The position numbers and the translations under genes were made by a program. Below the pieces are notes generated by a model. It was not told where the DNA came from, ran no database searches, and saw only the letters and a program-made list of their open reading frames with translations. Shown here in pieces: positions 41,519 to 50,795 of a DNA stretch of 64,000 nucleotides (position 1 is the stretch's first letter; each line of letters starts with the position of its first letter). Origin of the DNA: Armatimonadota bacterium (GTDB taxonomy: Bacteria; Sysuimicrobiota; Sysuimicrobiia; Sysuimicrobiales; Sysuimicrobiaceae); assembly GCA_025060455.1 (NCBI GenBank), contig JANXBY010000057.1, positions 52,424-116,423 on the forward strand. The letters are read 5' to 3'.

Positions 41519-43008
41519 CGTCCTGGGTGCTGTCCACCACCGTGTTCAGCCCGTTGGTGGGGGCCGCGGTGCTGGCCCTGCTGCCCCGACGGGACGAGCT
41601 TTTGAGGGTTGTGGCTCTGGCTACTAGCCTCGTGCCCCTGGCCCTGTCCGCGTGGCTGTTCTGGCAGGCACCTCGGGGCGAACCGGGTTTCTGGCTCGCC
41701 GAGCGGGCGTCGTGGGTGGCGCCCCTGGGGATCACCTACCACCTGGGGATGGACGGCATCTCCCTGCCCCTGGTGGTCCTGACCGCCTTCCTGTTCCCCG
41801 TGGCCCTGGTGGGGACGTGGGACGCGGTGCGCACGCGGGTCAAGGAGTACCTGCTCCTGCTGCTGTTGTTGGAGACCGCGGTTCTCGGCACGTTCCTGGC
41901 CCTGGACCTGGTGCTGTTCTACGTGTTCTGGGAAGCGGTGTTGGTCCCCATGTACTTCCTGATCGGGCTGTGGGGTTCGGAGCGGCGGGCCTACGCGGCG
42001 CTGAAGTTCTTCCTGTTCACCATGGCCGGCAGCGTGTTCATGCTGCTGGCCATCGCGGGGCTGTACCTGGCCACCGGGACCTCCGACTTCACCCGGCTGG
42101 TGGCCACACCGCTGCCCCGGGCCGCGCAGGGCTACCTGTTCGCGGCGTTTGCCCTGGCCTTCGCCATCAAGGTGCCCATCGTCCCCCTGCACACGTGGCT
42201 TCCGGACGCCCACACGGAGGCCCCCACCGCGGGCAGCGTGATCTTGGCGGGGCTGCTGCTGAAGATGGGCACCTACGGGCTGGTGCGGTTCTGCCTGGGC
42301 GTGTTCCCGGAGATGGCGCGCGGGGCGGCTCCCGCCTTCATGGCCCTGGGGGTGGTGGGCATCCTGTACGGGGCCGCGGTGGCGTACACGCAGCCGGACG
42401 TGAAGCGCCTGGTGGCGTACTCCTCCGTGAGCCACCTGGGGTTTGTGGTGCTGGGAACCTTCGCTCTCAACCCGCAGGGGCTGGCCGGCGCCCTGCTGCA
42501 GATGGTGAACCACGGGATCTCCACCGGCGCCCTGTTCCTCATGGTGGGAGTGCTGTACGAGCGCGCCCACACCCGTGCCCTGGAGGCGTTCGGCGGGGTG
42601 GCGCGGGTGATGCCCACCTTCGCGGCCCTGTCCCTGTTCGTGGTGTTCTCCTCCGCGGCCCTACCGGGCACCAACGGGTTCGTGGGGGAGTTCCTGGTGC
42701 TGCTGGGCGCGTTCCGGGCGGACCCCCGGTGGGCGGCCGCGGCCGCGGGTGGCGTGGTTCTTTCCGCGGTCTACCTCCTGTGGATGGTGCAGAGGGTGTA
42801 CTTCGGCCCCGTGCGGCCTGAGGTTCGGACGTTCGCGCCCCTGCGGGGGCACGAGGCTACCGCCCTGCTGGCCCTGGTGGTGGTGGTGCTGTGGATCGGG
42901 CTGTACCCGAGGCCGTGGCTGGCCCGCAGCGAGGCGGCCGTACAGGCCCTGGTCCACCGGGTGACCGCGTCGGTCGAGGCCCACGGGCTGGCCGGAGGCG
43001 CGCGATGA
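41515..43008 (+). CDS. nuoM: NADH-quinone oxidoreductase subunit M (antiporter-like)
   Basis: Proton-pumping subunit of 497 residues. Motifs: YHLGMDGISLPLVVLTAF, YVFWEAVLVPMYFLIGLWG with the conserved Glu, AFAIKVPIVPLHTWLPDAHTEAPTAGSVILAGLLLKMGTYGL with the conserved Lys, and VNHGISTGALFLMVGVLYER. Both ends overlap neighbours by 4 bases (nuoL and nuoN). Confidence 0.97.
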   Translation: MTSWVLSTTVFSPLVGAAVLALLPRRDELLRVVALATSLVPLALSAWLFWQAPRGEPGFWLAERASWVAPLGITYHLGMDGISLPLVVLTAFLFPVALVGTWDAVRTRVKEYLLLLLLLETAVLGTFLALDLVLFYVFWEAVLVPMYFLIGLWGSERRAYAALKFFLFTMAGSVFMLLAIAGLYLATGTSDFTRLVATPLPRAAQGYLFAAFALAFAIKVPIVPLHTWLPDAHTEAPTAGSVILAGLLLKMGTYGLVRFCLGVFPEMARGAAPAFMALGVVGILYGAAVAYTQPDVKRLVAYSSVSHLGFVVLGTFALNPQGLAGALLQMVNHGISTGALFLMVGVLYERAHTRALEAFGGVARVMPTFAALSLFVVFSSAALPGTNGFVGEFLVLLGAFRADPRWAAAAAGGVVLSAVYLLWMVQRVYFGPVRPEVRTFAPLRGHEATALLALVVVVLWIGLYPRPWLARSEAAVQALVHRVTASVEAHGLAGGAR

Positions 43009-44417
43009 CTGTGGACCTGCGACCCCTGGCCCCGGAGGTGGTGGTCGCGGCCGCGGCGCTGCTGGCCCTGCTGGCCGACGTGTTCACGCGGACCTCCCGA
43101 GCGCGGGCGGTTTGGTGGCTGGTGGCGCTGGTGGCTCTCGGGTGGGCGGCGGGCGCCGTGTGGACGGCCGGTGAAGGCGCCTTCGGCGTCCTGTACGCCC
43201 GGGACGGGCTGGCCAACGCCCTGCAGCTGGTGGGCCTCGCGGTGGCCGCAGGAGGGATGCTCCTGGCCCGCGACTACCTCGCGCGCGTGGGGCTGGACCG
43301 CGGCGAATACTACGCCCTGGTGTTGCTGTCCACCGTGGGGGCCATGCTGATGGTGGCCAGCCAGGACCTGCTGTTCCTGTTCGTGGCCCTGGAGACCCTG
43401 TCTGTGCCCCTGTACGTGCTGGCAGGGTTCGCACGGGACAGCCACCGGTCCCAGGAAGCTTCGCTCAAGTACTTCCTCTTGGGCTCGTTCGCCTCCGCCC
43501 TGCTGCTGTACGGGGTGGCCCTGGTGTACGGGGCCACGGGCAGCACCGGACTCGCTCGCCTGGCGGGCGCGGAGGGGTCGTTCCCTCTCCTGGTGGGGCT
43601 TGGCCTGGTGGTGGTGGGCTTAGGCTTCAAGGCCGCGGTGGTGCCCTTTCACGCGTGGGCCCCGGACGTGTACGAGGGTGCCCCCGTTCCCGCGGTGGCG
43701 TTCATGTCGGTGCTCGCCAAGGTGGGCGCGGTGGGTGCTTTGGTGCGCCTCCTGCCCCTCACCCTGCCGCACCTTCTGCCCGCGTGGCAGCCCCTGCTGG
43801 CCGCGCTGTCCGCCGCCACCATGGTGGTGGGGAACCTGGCCGCCCTGCGGCAGACCAACCTCAAGCGCATGCTGGCCTACTCCAGCGTTAGCCACGCGGG
43901 CTACCTGCTGGTGGGCGTGGCCGCCGGCAACGGCACGGGCGTGTGGAGCGCGGTGTACTACCTGGCCGCGTACGCCGCCATGAACCTGGGCGCGTTCGGC
44001 GTCCTCACCTTCCTGGAGCGCGCGGGGGTGGAGGCGGACGAGGTGGAGGACCTGCGCGGGCTGGCGGACCGTTCGCCCGCTCTCGCGGCGGCATTTGCGG
44101 TGTTCATGGCATCCCTCACGGGGCTACCGCCCACCGCGGGCTTCGTGGGCAAGTTCTACCTCTTCATGGCGGCCCTCCAGGGTGGCCTGCTGTGGCTGGC
44201 GGTGGTGGGCGTGATCACCAGCGTGGTGTCCGTGGCCTACTACCTGCGGGCGGCGTACGCGGCCTACCTGGGGCCCGGGCGGGCAGGTGTGCGGCTGCAC
44301 CCGGGCCCGTGGGCGGGGGTGGGGCTCGGGGTCAGCGCGGCTGCCACCCTGCTGTTCGGGGTGCTGCCGGGCCCCTTGACCACCTGGGCTCAGCGGGTGG
44401 CGGCGCTCCTGCGCTAG
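43005..44417 (+). CDS. nuoN: NADH-quinone oxidoreductase subunit N (antiporter-like)
   Basis: Third antiporter-like subunit, 470 residues. Motifs: FVALETLSVPLYVLAGF with the conserved Glu, GFKAAVVPFHAWAPDVYEGAPVPAVAFMSVLAKVGA with the conserved Lys, NLKRMLAYSSVSHAGYLLVGV, and the C-terminal FVGKFYLFMAAL. Ends the nuo operon; a 65-base gap with a weak terminator-like hairpin separates it from fixC. Confidence 0.97.
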   Translation: MTVDLRPLAPEVVVAAAALLALLADVFTRTSRARAVWWLVALVALGWAAGAVWTAGEGAFGVLYARDGLANALQLVGLAVAAGGMLLARDYLARVGLDRGEYYALVLLSTVGAMLMVASQDLLFLFVALETLSVPLYVLAGFARDSHRSQEASLKYFLLGSFASALLLYGVALVYGATGSTGLARLAGAEGSFPLLVGLGLVVVGLGFKAAVVPFHAWAPDVYEGAPVPAVAFMSVLAKVGAVGALVRLLPLTLPHLLPAWQPLLAALSAATMVVGNLAALRQTNLKRMLAYSSVSHAGYLLVGVAAGNGTGVWSAVYYLAAYAAMNLGAFGVLTFLERAGVEADEVEDLRGLADRSPALAAAFAVFMASLTGLPPTAGFVGKFYLFMAALQGGLLWLAVVGVITSVVSVAYYLRAAYAAYLGPGRAGVRLHPGPWAGVGLGVSAAATLLFGVLPGPLTTWAQRVAALLR

Positions 44418-44440
44418 GAACCTGTCTGGGATCCCCATCG

Positions 44441-44457
44441 ATCGCGCCGGCGATTTT
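44441..44457 (+). terminator. Weak terminator-like hairpin after nuoN
   Basis: ATCGC (44441-44445), loop GCCG, GCGAT (44450-44454), ending in TTTTG. The 5-bp stem is short and may only reduce, not stop, transcription into fixC. Confidence 0.3.
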
Positions 44458-44482
44458 GTGGGTCTGGTCGGGAGGTGCGGAG

Positions 44483-45790
44483 GTGGAGAAATTCGACGCC
44501 ATCGTGGTGGGAGCGGGACCCGCGGGCGTAGCCGCCGCGGCCACCATGGCCCGTGCGGGCCTCAGCGTGGTGCTGCTGGAGCGGGGCGAGTACCCGGGCG
44601 CCAAGAACGTGATGGGGGGCGTGATGTACGGCCGCATGGCGGCGGAGGTGGTCCCGGAGTTCTGGACGCAGGGGGCGCCCATCGAGCGGGTGGTGGTGGA
44701 GGAGCGGCTGTGGCTGGCCACGGAGGACAGCGCGGTGAGCGTGGGCCACCGCAGCCCTGCCATGGCCTACCACCCCGACGGCTGCCCGAACGCCTTCACC
44801 GTGCTGCGTGCCCGGTGGGACCGGTGGTTTGCGCAGAAGGCGGAGGAGGCCGGAGCCCTTCTGGTGCCGGGCACCACGGTGGAGGACGTGTTGTGGCAGG
44901 ACGGCCGCGTGGTGGGCGTGCGGACCGGCCGGGAGGAAGGCGACCTGTACGCGCACGTGGTGGTCCTGTGCGACGGGGTGAACTCCGCCCTGGTGCAGCG
45001 GGCGAAACTCCGCGACCACCCTGTCGAACCCCACCACCTGGCCCTGGGCGTGAAGGAGGTGGTGGGTTTGCCTCCCGAGGTCATCGAAGCGCGGTTCAAC
45101 CTGGAACCGGGTCAGGGGGCTACCATCGAGATCTACGGCGCGGTGACGCGGGGCATGTCCGGCTACGGCTTCCTGTACACCAACCACGACTCGGTGTCGG
45201 TGGGGGTGGGGGTTCTGGTGTCGCACCTCATGCGGACCCGGATTCCTCCGTACGAGCTGTTGGAAGGGCTGAAGCAGCACCCGTTGGTGCGGCCCCTGCT
45301 GGCGGGCGGGGAGACCCTGGAGTACAGCGCGCACGCCATCCCGGAGGGGGGGCTGGCGGCCATGCCGAAGCTGTACGGGGACGGGGTGCTGGTGGCCGGC
45401 GACGCGGCCATGATGGTGAACGGGCTGCACCGGGAGGGCAGCAACCTGGCCATGACTGCGGGGCGGCTGGCGGGGGAAACGGTGGTGGAGGCCAAACGCC
45501 GAGGGGACTTCAGTGCCCGGACGCTGAGTCTGTACGCGGCCAAACTGGAGGAGTCGTTCGTGCTGAAGGACCTGCGCAAGTACCGACACCTGCCCGAGCT
45601 GGCGGAGCGGCGGCCGGACCTGTTCGGGACCTACGCGGAGCTGGCCAACCGGGCGGCGCACGAGATGCTCACCGTGGACGGCGTGTCCAAACGGGACAAG
45701 CAGCGGAAGATCTGGCGGGAGCTCACCCGCCGCCGGCCGCTGCCCTTCCTGACGCGAGACCTGTACGAGGTGTGGAAGGCGATCCGGTGA
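44483..45790 (+). CDS. fixC: FixC-like ETF-quinone oxidoreductase flavoprotein
   Basis: FAD protein of 435 residues in the ETF-QO/FixC family. It passes electrons between an electron-transfer flavoprotein and the quinone pool or takes part in flavin bifurcation. N-terminal dinucleotide fold FDAIVVGAGPAGVAAAATMARAGLSVVLLERGE; FAD-contact GAKNVMGGVMYGR; C-terminal GVLVAGDAAMMVNGLHREGSNLAM. GTG start at 44483 with GGGAGG upstream. Paired with fixX, but fixA and fixB (the ETF subunits) are absent here. Placement right after complex I suggests delivery to the same quinone pool. Confidence 0.92.
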   Translation: MEKFDAIVVGAGPAGVAAAATMARAGLSVVLLERGEYPGAKNVMGGVMYGRMAAEVVPEFWTQGAPIERVVVEERLWLATEDSAVSVGHRSPAMAYHPDGCPNAFTVLRARWDRWFAQKAEEAGALLVPGTTVEDVLWQDGRVVGVRTGREEGDLYAHVVVLCDGVNSALVQRAKLRDHPVEPHHLALGVKEVVGLPPEVIEARFNLEPGQGATIEIYGAVTRGMSGYGFLYTNHDSVSVGVGVLVSHLMRTRIPPYELLEGLKQHPLVRPLLAGGETLEYSAHAIPEGGLAAMPKLYGDGVLVAGDAAMMVNGLHREGSNLAMTAGRLAGETVVEAKRRGDFSARTLSLYAAKLEESFVLKDLRKYRHLPELAERRPDLFGTYAELANRAAHEMLTVDGVSKRDKQRKIWRELTRRRPLPFLTRDLYEVWKAIR

Positions 45791-45802
45791 CGGAGGGCGG
45801 GG

Positions 45803-46111
45803 ATGGGAGCCGGACAGTCCGTGCGGGTGGAGGACAAGCTGTACACCCTGCGGTGGAAGCACGACCGCACCACCCACATCCGCATCACCGACCCGCGTGT
45901 GTGCGCGGACCGCTGTGGGGACGAGTGGCGGCGGCCCTGCACCACCTTCTGCCCGGCCAAGGTGTACGAGTGGGACCCGGAGCAGGCGCGGATTCTCGTG
46001 GCGTACGAGAACTGCGTGGAGTGCACCACGTGCCTGACGGGGTGCCCGTACCGGGTGATCGACTGGAGGCCTCCTCGGGGTGGCTTCGGGGTGCAGTACC
46101 GGTACGGATGA
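45803..46111 (+). CDS. fixX: FixX-like ferredoxin
   Basis: Ferredoxin-like protein of 102 residues. The second half has the cluster set ENCVECTTCLTGCPY for one [4Fe-4S]; the first half has VCADRC and RPCTTFCPAKVYEW, including the Cys that completes the cluster, as in FixX and the C-terminus of ETF-QO. Works with FixC as the iron-sulfur partner. 12 bases after fixC with GGAGGG before the ATG. Confidence 0.9.
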   Translation: MGAGQSVRVEDKLYTLRWKHDRTTHIRITDPRVCADRCGDEWRRPCTTFCPAKVYEWDPEQARILVAYENCVECTTCLTGCPYRVIDWRPPRGGFGVQYRYG

Positions 46112-46142
46112 ACGGCCGGCGCCGCGCGGGGGTGGGGCGCGC

Positions 46143-47027
46143 GTGAGGGCGGTGGCGGTGGTGAACCCCGTGGCGGGCCGGGGCCGGGCCGCGCGGGGCT
46201 GGCCGCGGGTGCGGGACCAGCTGCGGGCCGCGGGCTGGTCGGTGGACGAGGTGCGCTCTGAGTTTCCCGGTCACGCGGTGGAGCTGGCGGCGCACGCAGT
46301 CGGTGAGGGGGCGGAGGTGGTTTTGGCGGTGGGTGGGGATGGAACCGCCAACGAGGTGGCCAACGGCCTGGCCCGGTGCGGGACCCTCGGGTCGGTGAGC
46401 CTCGGGCTGGTGCCCCTGGGTACGGCGAACGACTTCGCCACATGCCTGGGGATCCCCCCCGACCCGCAGAAGGCAGCACAGGTGCTACTGGAGTCACGGG
46501 TTCGGTGGGTGGACCTAGGCCGCGCCAACGACCGGTGGTTCGTGAACGTAGCAGGGGTGGGTTTTGACGCGGAGGTGGCGCGCTGGGTTAACGGGCGGAA
46601 CAAGGTGGTCCGGGGTACCGCCATGTACGTGGCCGGGATCTTCCGGACCCTGGTGCGGTACCGGCCCACCGAGGTGACGGTACGGCTGGATGGGGTGCCC
46701 TGGACGGCCAGGGTGTTCCTGGTGGCGGTGGGCAACTCCCCAGCCTACGCGGGCGGGATCCGCATGTGTCCCCACGCCCGGCCCGACGACGGGGAGCTGG
46801 AAGTGGTCCGGATCGGCGACGTGCACAAGCTGGAGGTGTTCCGGATCCTGCCCATGCTGTATGCAGGCCGGCACCTCACTCACCCGAAGGTGGCGCGGGC
46901 GGCCGCCCGGGAGGTCGTGGTGGAGTGCTCCGTGCCGCTCGCAGTGCACGCGGACGGCGAACCCGTGGGCACCACGCCCGCCCGCTTCCGGGTCCAGCCG
47001 CAGGCGCTGCGGGTGCTGACACCATAG
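46143..47027 (+). CDS. Diacylglycerol/sphingosine kinase family lipid kinase (YegS/DagK-like)
   Basis: Soluble lipid kinase family member of 294 residues. NPVAGRGRAARGW at the N-terminus, the nucleotide-binding GGDGTANEVANGL near residue 64, PLGTANDFA, and the C-terminal beta domain with YAGGIRMCPHARPDDGELEVV. It may phosphorylate diacylglycerol or a similar lipid; the substrate is not readable. GTG 46143 is 31 bases after fixX, so it may share the transcript, but no functional link is evident. Confidence 0.88.
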   Translation: MRAVAVVNPVAGRGRAARGWPRVRDQLRAAGWSVDEVRSEFPGHAVELAAHAVGEGAEVVLAVGGDGTANEVANGLARCGTLGSVSLGLVPLGTANDFATCLGIPPDPQKAAQVLLESRVRWVDLGRANDRWFVNVAGVGFDAEVARWVNGRNKVVRGTAMYVAGIFRTLVRYRPTEVTVRLDGVPWTARVFLVAVGNSPAYAGGIRMCPHARPDDGELEVVRIGDVHKLEVFRILPMLYAGRHLTHPKVARAAAREVVVECSVPLAVHADGEPVGTTPARFRVQPQALRVLTP

Positions 47028-47224
47028 GGAGATCTCCGGGGCAATGGCCGGGCTTTCTGGGGAACCGGAGCTTGAAGGCGGCAGGTATCGTATATGAGGA
47101 AGGGGGTGCGGCAAGCACCCCACCCGCGTCCCAGCACGGGACGCCGGGGGCCATTCGCCGGTCGCTGCCCCGGGGAGCGCCCGGGGGGCGCCACCCCACC
47201 GACCAACTCTCGAGGAGGTGTTCG

Positions 47225-48379
47225 ATGCGCGCAGTCGGCTGGATGGGCCTGGCTGTGATCCTGGCCGTAAGCCTGGGAGGGCCGGTGTGGGCAGCTCCCG
47301 CGTTTCGCGGGCTCGCGGTGTACACGCAGTATCCCGCGCAGACGGTGCGCGCGGGCGAGCCGGTCTCCCTGAGCCTCACCGTGCGGAACTTCGACCTGCC
47401 GCCGCAGGTGGTGTCCCTGAGGGTGGCGGAAGTGCCCACAGGCTGGCGTGCCCGGTTCCTGGCGGGCGGCCGGGTGGTGCAGGCGGTCTCCGTGATCCCT
47501 GACGGGGAGGCCACCGTCACCCTGCGGCTGGAACCGCCCCGGGGAGTGCGCGCGGGCACCTACCGGTTCCGGGTGTTGGCCCAGGGGCAGGGCGCCAGCG
47601 CATCTTTGCCGGTGGAGATCACTCTGGGGCAGGTGCTGCCTCCAAGGCTGAGCCTGGAGGCGGAGCTGCCGACCCTACGCGGTCCGGCCACCTCGACCTT
47701 CCGGTACCGGGTCACCGTGCGCAACGACAGCGACCAGGACCAGTTGGTGCAGTTGGATGCGGAGGCTCCTCGCCGCTTCCAGGTGAACTTCACCCTGCTG
47801 GCGCAGCAGGTCACCAGCGTGCCGGTGAAGGCCGGTGAGTCGCGGGAGGTGGAGGTGGAGGTGAACATGCCCCAGGACACCCCCGCGGGCACCTACCCCA
47901 TCACCGTGCGGGCGGTGGGGGGAGGCACCAGCGCCACGATCCGGCTCACCGCGGAGGTCACGGGCCGCCCGGAGCTGCGGGTCACCGCTCCGGAGGGACG
48001 GCTGTCGGGTCGGGCCTACGCGGGAGCCACCGAGCCCTTGAAGGTGGTGATCAAGAACGAGGGCTCCGCCCCGGCCCGCAACGTTTCCCTGTCCGCTTCG
48101 CCGCCCTCCGGATGGGAGGTGACGTTTGAGCCGGATCGCATCGACGAAATTCCGCCGCGCGGGGAGCGGGAGGTGACCGCCCGGGTGCGGCCCTCCCCGC
48201 GGGCCATTGCGGGCGACTACATGGTCACCATCACCGCCAGCGCCACCGACGGGTCTGCCTCTGCGGACTTCCGGATTACAGTCCTGACCCGCACCCTGTG
48301 GGGGATCGTGGGCGTTGTTCTCATCGCGGCGGCCCTCTTGGTGGTGGGCCAGGCGGTGTCCCGGTACGGGCGGCGATGA
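47225..48379 (+). CDS. Exported NEW3-domain protein linked to an ABC exporter
   Basis: Protein of 384 residues with a signal peptide (to about residue 24, ending VWAAPA), three to four Ig-like beta modules of the NEW3/NPCBM-associated type (each with a GTYRFRV, GTYPITV or GDYMVTI strand near its end) and a C-terminal membrane helix ([16 protein letters not shown]) plus a short basic tail. It thus sits outside, anchored by its C-terminus. ATG 47225 follows GAGGAGG. The stop overlaps the ATPase ATG by 4 bases, so it is part of the ABC system, perhaps as an outer accessory or substrate-binding partner. Substrate unknown. Confidence 0.85.
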   Translation: MRAVGWMGLAVILAVSLGGPVWAAPAFRGLAVYTQYPAQTVRAGEPVSLSLTVRNFDLPPQVVSLRVAEVPTGWRARFLAGGRVVQAVSVIPDGEATVTLRLEPPRGVRAGTYRFRVLAQGQGASASLPVEITLGQVLPPRLSLEAELPTLRGPATSTFRYRVTVRNDSDQDQLVQLDAEAPRRFQVNFTLLAQQVTSVPVKAGESREVEVEVNMPQDTPAGTYPITVRAVGGGTSATIRLTAEVTGRPELRVTAPEGRLSGRAYAGATEPLKVVIKNEGSAPARNVSLSASPPSGWEVTFEPDRIDEIPPRGEREVTARVRPSPRAIAGDYMVTITASATDGSASADFRITVLTRTLWGIVGVVLIAAALLVVGQAVSRYGRR

Positions 48380-49320
48380 GCGTCGCGGTCGAGACGGTCG
48401 GACTCACCAAGCGGTACGGCCAGGTGGTGGCGGTCCAGGACCTGAACCTCCGCCTGCACACGGGGGAGGTGTTCGGGATGCTGGGCCCCAACGGGTCCGG
48501 CAAGACCACCACCATCCTCATGCTGCTGGGTCTCACGGAGCCCACCGCAGGGATCGCCCGCGTGCTGGGGTGGGATCCCACGCGCCAGCCGCTGCAGGTG
48601 AAGCGGCGGGTGGGCTACCTGCCTGACTCCGTGGGCTTCTACGACGAGCTCACTGCGTGGGAGAACCTGCGCTACACCGCCGCCCTGAACGGGCTGTCCT
48701 CCGCGGAGGCCAACCGCCGGATCGGGGAGGTCCTGGAGCGCATGGGGCTGGCGGACGTGGCCCACCGGAAGGTGGGCACCTTCTCCCGCGGGATGAAGCA
48801 GCGGCTGGGCCTGGCGGACGTGCTGCTGAAACAGCCCCAGGTGGCTATCCTGGACGAGCCCACCCTGGGACTGGACCCAGAGGCGGCTCTGGAGTTCCTG
48901 GACCTCATCCGCAGCCTGAAGCGGGACGGGCTCACGGTGCTGCTGGCCTCGCATCTGCTGCACCAGGTGCAGAGTGTGTGTGACCGGGTGGGGCTGTTCC
49001 ATCGGGGCCGCATGGTGCTCGAGGGCACCGTGGACGAGCTGCGCGAGCAGGTGCTGGGCGGCGCGTACCGCATCCATGTGCAGGCCCGGGGATCGGACGT
49101 GGAGCGGGTGCTGGGGGAGGTGCCTGGGGTGGTGCGGGTGACCCGGACGGACGGCGACGCCTACCGCGTGGAGGCGCGTGTGGACTGCCGGCCGGAGATC
49201 GCCCGGAGGGTGGTGGCCACCGGGGAGCTGCTGGCCCTGAGCGTGGATCGCCCCGGCCTGGATGAGGTGTACGCCCGATACTTCCAACAGCTGGAAGCAC
49301 AGGCGGGAGGTGCGGTGTGA
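48376..49320 (+). CDS. ABC transporter ATP-binding protein
   Basis: Cytoplasmic ATPase of 314 residues, of the drug-export/NosF/gliding type. Walker A is [10 protein letters not shown]-loop near [12 protein letters not shown], signature [12 protein letters not shown], Walker [16 protein letters not shown], switch His in [12 protein letters not shown]-terminal extension of about 90 residues is typical of exporters of this type. Coupled by 4-base overlaps to the NEW3 protein upstream and the permease downstream. Confidence 0.93.
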   Translation: MSVAVETVGLTKRYGQVVAVQDLNLRLHTGEVFGMLGPNGSGKTTTILMLLGLTEPTAGIARVLGWDPTRQPLQVKRRVGYLPDSVGFYDELTAWENLRYTAALNGLSSAEANRRIGEVLERMGLADVAHRKVGTFSRGMKQRLGLADVLLKQPQVAILDEPTLGLDPEAALEFLDLIRSLKRDGLTVLLASHLLHQVQSVCDRVGLFHRGRMVLEGTVDELREQVLGGAYRIHVQARGSDVERVLGEVPGVVRVTRTDGDAYRVEARVDCRPEIARRVVATGELLALSVDRPGLDEVYARYFQQLEAQAGGAV

Positions 49321-50306
49321 GCACGCAGGTGGCGCAGGCCAGCGCGGAGGTACCGCGGCGAGAGGGCTCTCCGTGGACCGGCCTGTGGGCGGTGGTCTAC
49401 AAGGAGCTGGCAGACCACCTCACGGGCGTCCGCATGCAGATCCTGGAGACGCTCATGCTGCTCACCGCGGTGGGCACCGTGTACGCGGCCACTCAGAGTA
49501 TCCGCCAGACCATCGGGGAAGACCCCTTCCTGTTCCTGCGGTTGTTCACCACCGCCCGGGAGCCGCTTCCGTCCTTCGTGGGCTTCCTGGGCTTTCTGAT
49601 CCCCCTCACCGCCATCGCCCTGGGATTCGACGCCATCAACGGCGAGTACAACCGCAGGACCCTGAGCCGGGTGCTGAGCCAGCCCATCTACCGGGACGCC
49701 CTGATCCTGGGCAAGTTCCTGGCGGGCCTGGCCACCCTGGCCATCACCCTGGTGGCCCTGTGGGTGGTGGTCACCGGTATGGGGCTGTTCGTGCTGGGCG
49801 TGCCGCCCGGGGGGGAGGAGGTGGCCCGGGGTGTGTTCTTCCTGGTGGCCACCCTGGCTTACGCGGGGATCTGGATGGGGCTTGCCATGCTGTTCTCCGC
49901 GGTGTTCCGGCAGCCCGCCACCTCCGCCATGACCGCCATCGCGGTGTGGCTGCTGTTTGCGGTGTTCTGGGACATGCTGGCGGCCCTGGTCTCCCAGGCC
50001 CTAAGGCCCACCCAGTACGGCGGGGTGGCGGAGGAGCTGGCGCAGGCCCGGTTGCACCTGCTGCTGGCCCGGTTTTCGCCCAACACCCTGTACGCGGAGA
50101 CGGTGATCGCCCTGCTGAACCCGTCCGTGCGGTCCCTGGGGCCCGTCCTCATCACGCAGCTCGAGGGCGCGGTGCTGGGAACCCCGCTCCCCCTGGGGCA
50201 GAGCCTGCTCATCGTATGGCCGCAGTTCACCGCCCTGGTGGCGGTGGTGATCCTGCTGTTCGCAGCCACGTACGTGCTGTTCCAGCGGCAGGAGGTGCGG
50301 GCCTAG
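49317..50306 (+). CDS. ABC-2 type permease
   Basis: Membrane protein of 329 residues with six helices and a large outer loop between helices 1 and 2, as in the NosY-like ABC-2 permease group. The cytoplasmic elbow contains [30 protein letters not shown], the segment that contacts the ATPase. GTG start overlaps the ATPase stop by 4 bases. Last gene of the operon; a bidirectional hairpin follows. Substrate unknown. Confidence 0.9.
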   Translation: MSTQVAQASAEVPRREGSPWTGLWAVVYKELADHLTGVRMQILETLMLLTAVGTVYAATQSIRQTIGEDPFLFLRLFTTAREPLPSFVGFLGFLIPLTAIALGFDAINGEYNRRTLSRVLSQPIYRDALILGKFLAGLATLAITLVALWVVVTGMGLFVLGVPPGGEEVARGVFFLVATLAYAGIWMGLAMLFSAVFRQPATSAMTAIAVWLLFAVFWDMLAALVSQALRPTQYGGVAEELAQARLHLLLARFSPNTLYAETVIALLNPSVRSLGPVLITQLEGAVLGTPLPLGQSLLIVWPQFTALVAVVILLFAATYVLFQRQEVRA

Positions 50307-50310
50307 ACCA

Positions 50311-50339
50311 CCCCAAAAATCGCTGCCGCGTTTTTGGGG
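50311..50339. terminator. Bidirectional intrinsic terminator
   Basis: CCCCAAAAA (50311-50319) and TTTTTGGGG (50331-50339) flank an 11-base loop. U-tracts on both strands suit termination of the ABC operon and of the convergent cupin operon. Confidence 0.75.
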
Positions 50340-50400
50340 GACGCCGGTCCCCCTCCACACGTGCCGTGCTTCATAGACAGGGGCCCAGGGCCGCCGCGCC

Positions 50401-50772
50401 TCAGTCCAGCCACTCGGTTTCGTAGGAGGCCGTCTGCGGGACCACGCACAGGAACTCCGCGGTCTCCGGGCCGGGGTTGTCGTAGCGGTGCGGCACACCC
50501 GCAGGGATGAACACCGCGTCGCCGGCGGTGACCTCCTGCACCGACCCTCCCAACGTGAGTCGGATGCGGCCGGACAGCACGTACTGTTCGTGTTCCACGT
50601 GGGGGTGGCGGTGGAGGGGAATCACCCCGCCGGGCTCCAGGGTGAACTTGCGCAACACGAAGTTGGCCGCCCCTTCCGCAGGCCCCACCAGGACCTGCAC
50701 CCACGCGTCGGTGGCGCGCTCCACCGGCCGGCGTGCCACGCCTTGCGAGGGCCGGACCATGCCCGTCACCAC
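50401..50772 (-). CDS. Cupin-domain protein
   Basis: Single-domain cupin of 123 residues. Metal site PLHRHPHVEHEQYVLSG (motif 1 with three His and a Glu) and motif 2 PAGVPHRYDN with the last His. Such small cupins may be isomerases, dioxygenases or sugar/ligand-binding proteins. GTG 50772 has GGGAGG 8 bases upstream, 23 bases after the dehydrogenase stop. Third gene of the aldolase-dehydrogenase-cupin operon, so it probably acts on, or senses, an intermediate of that pathway. Confidence 0.85.
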   Translation of the reverse strand: MVTGMVRPSQGVARRPVERATDAWVQVLVGPAEGAANFVLRKFTLEPGGVIPLHRHPHVEHEQYVLSGRIRLTLGGSVQEVTAGDAVFIPAGVPHRYDNPGPETAEFLCVVPQTASYETEWLD

Positions 50773-50795
50773 GCCCACCACCTCCCGGAAGCCTT

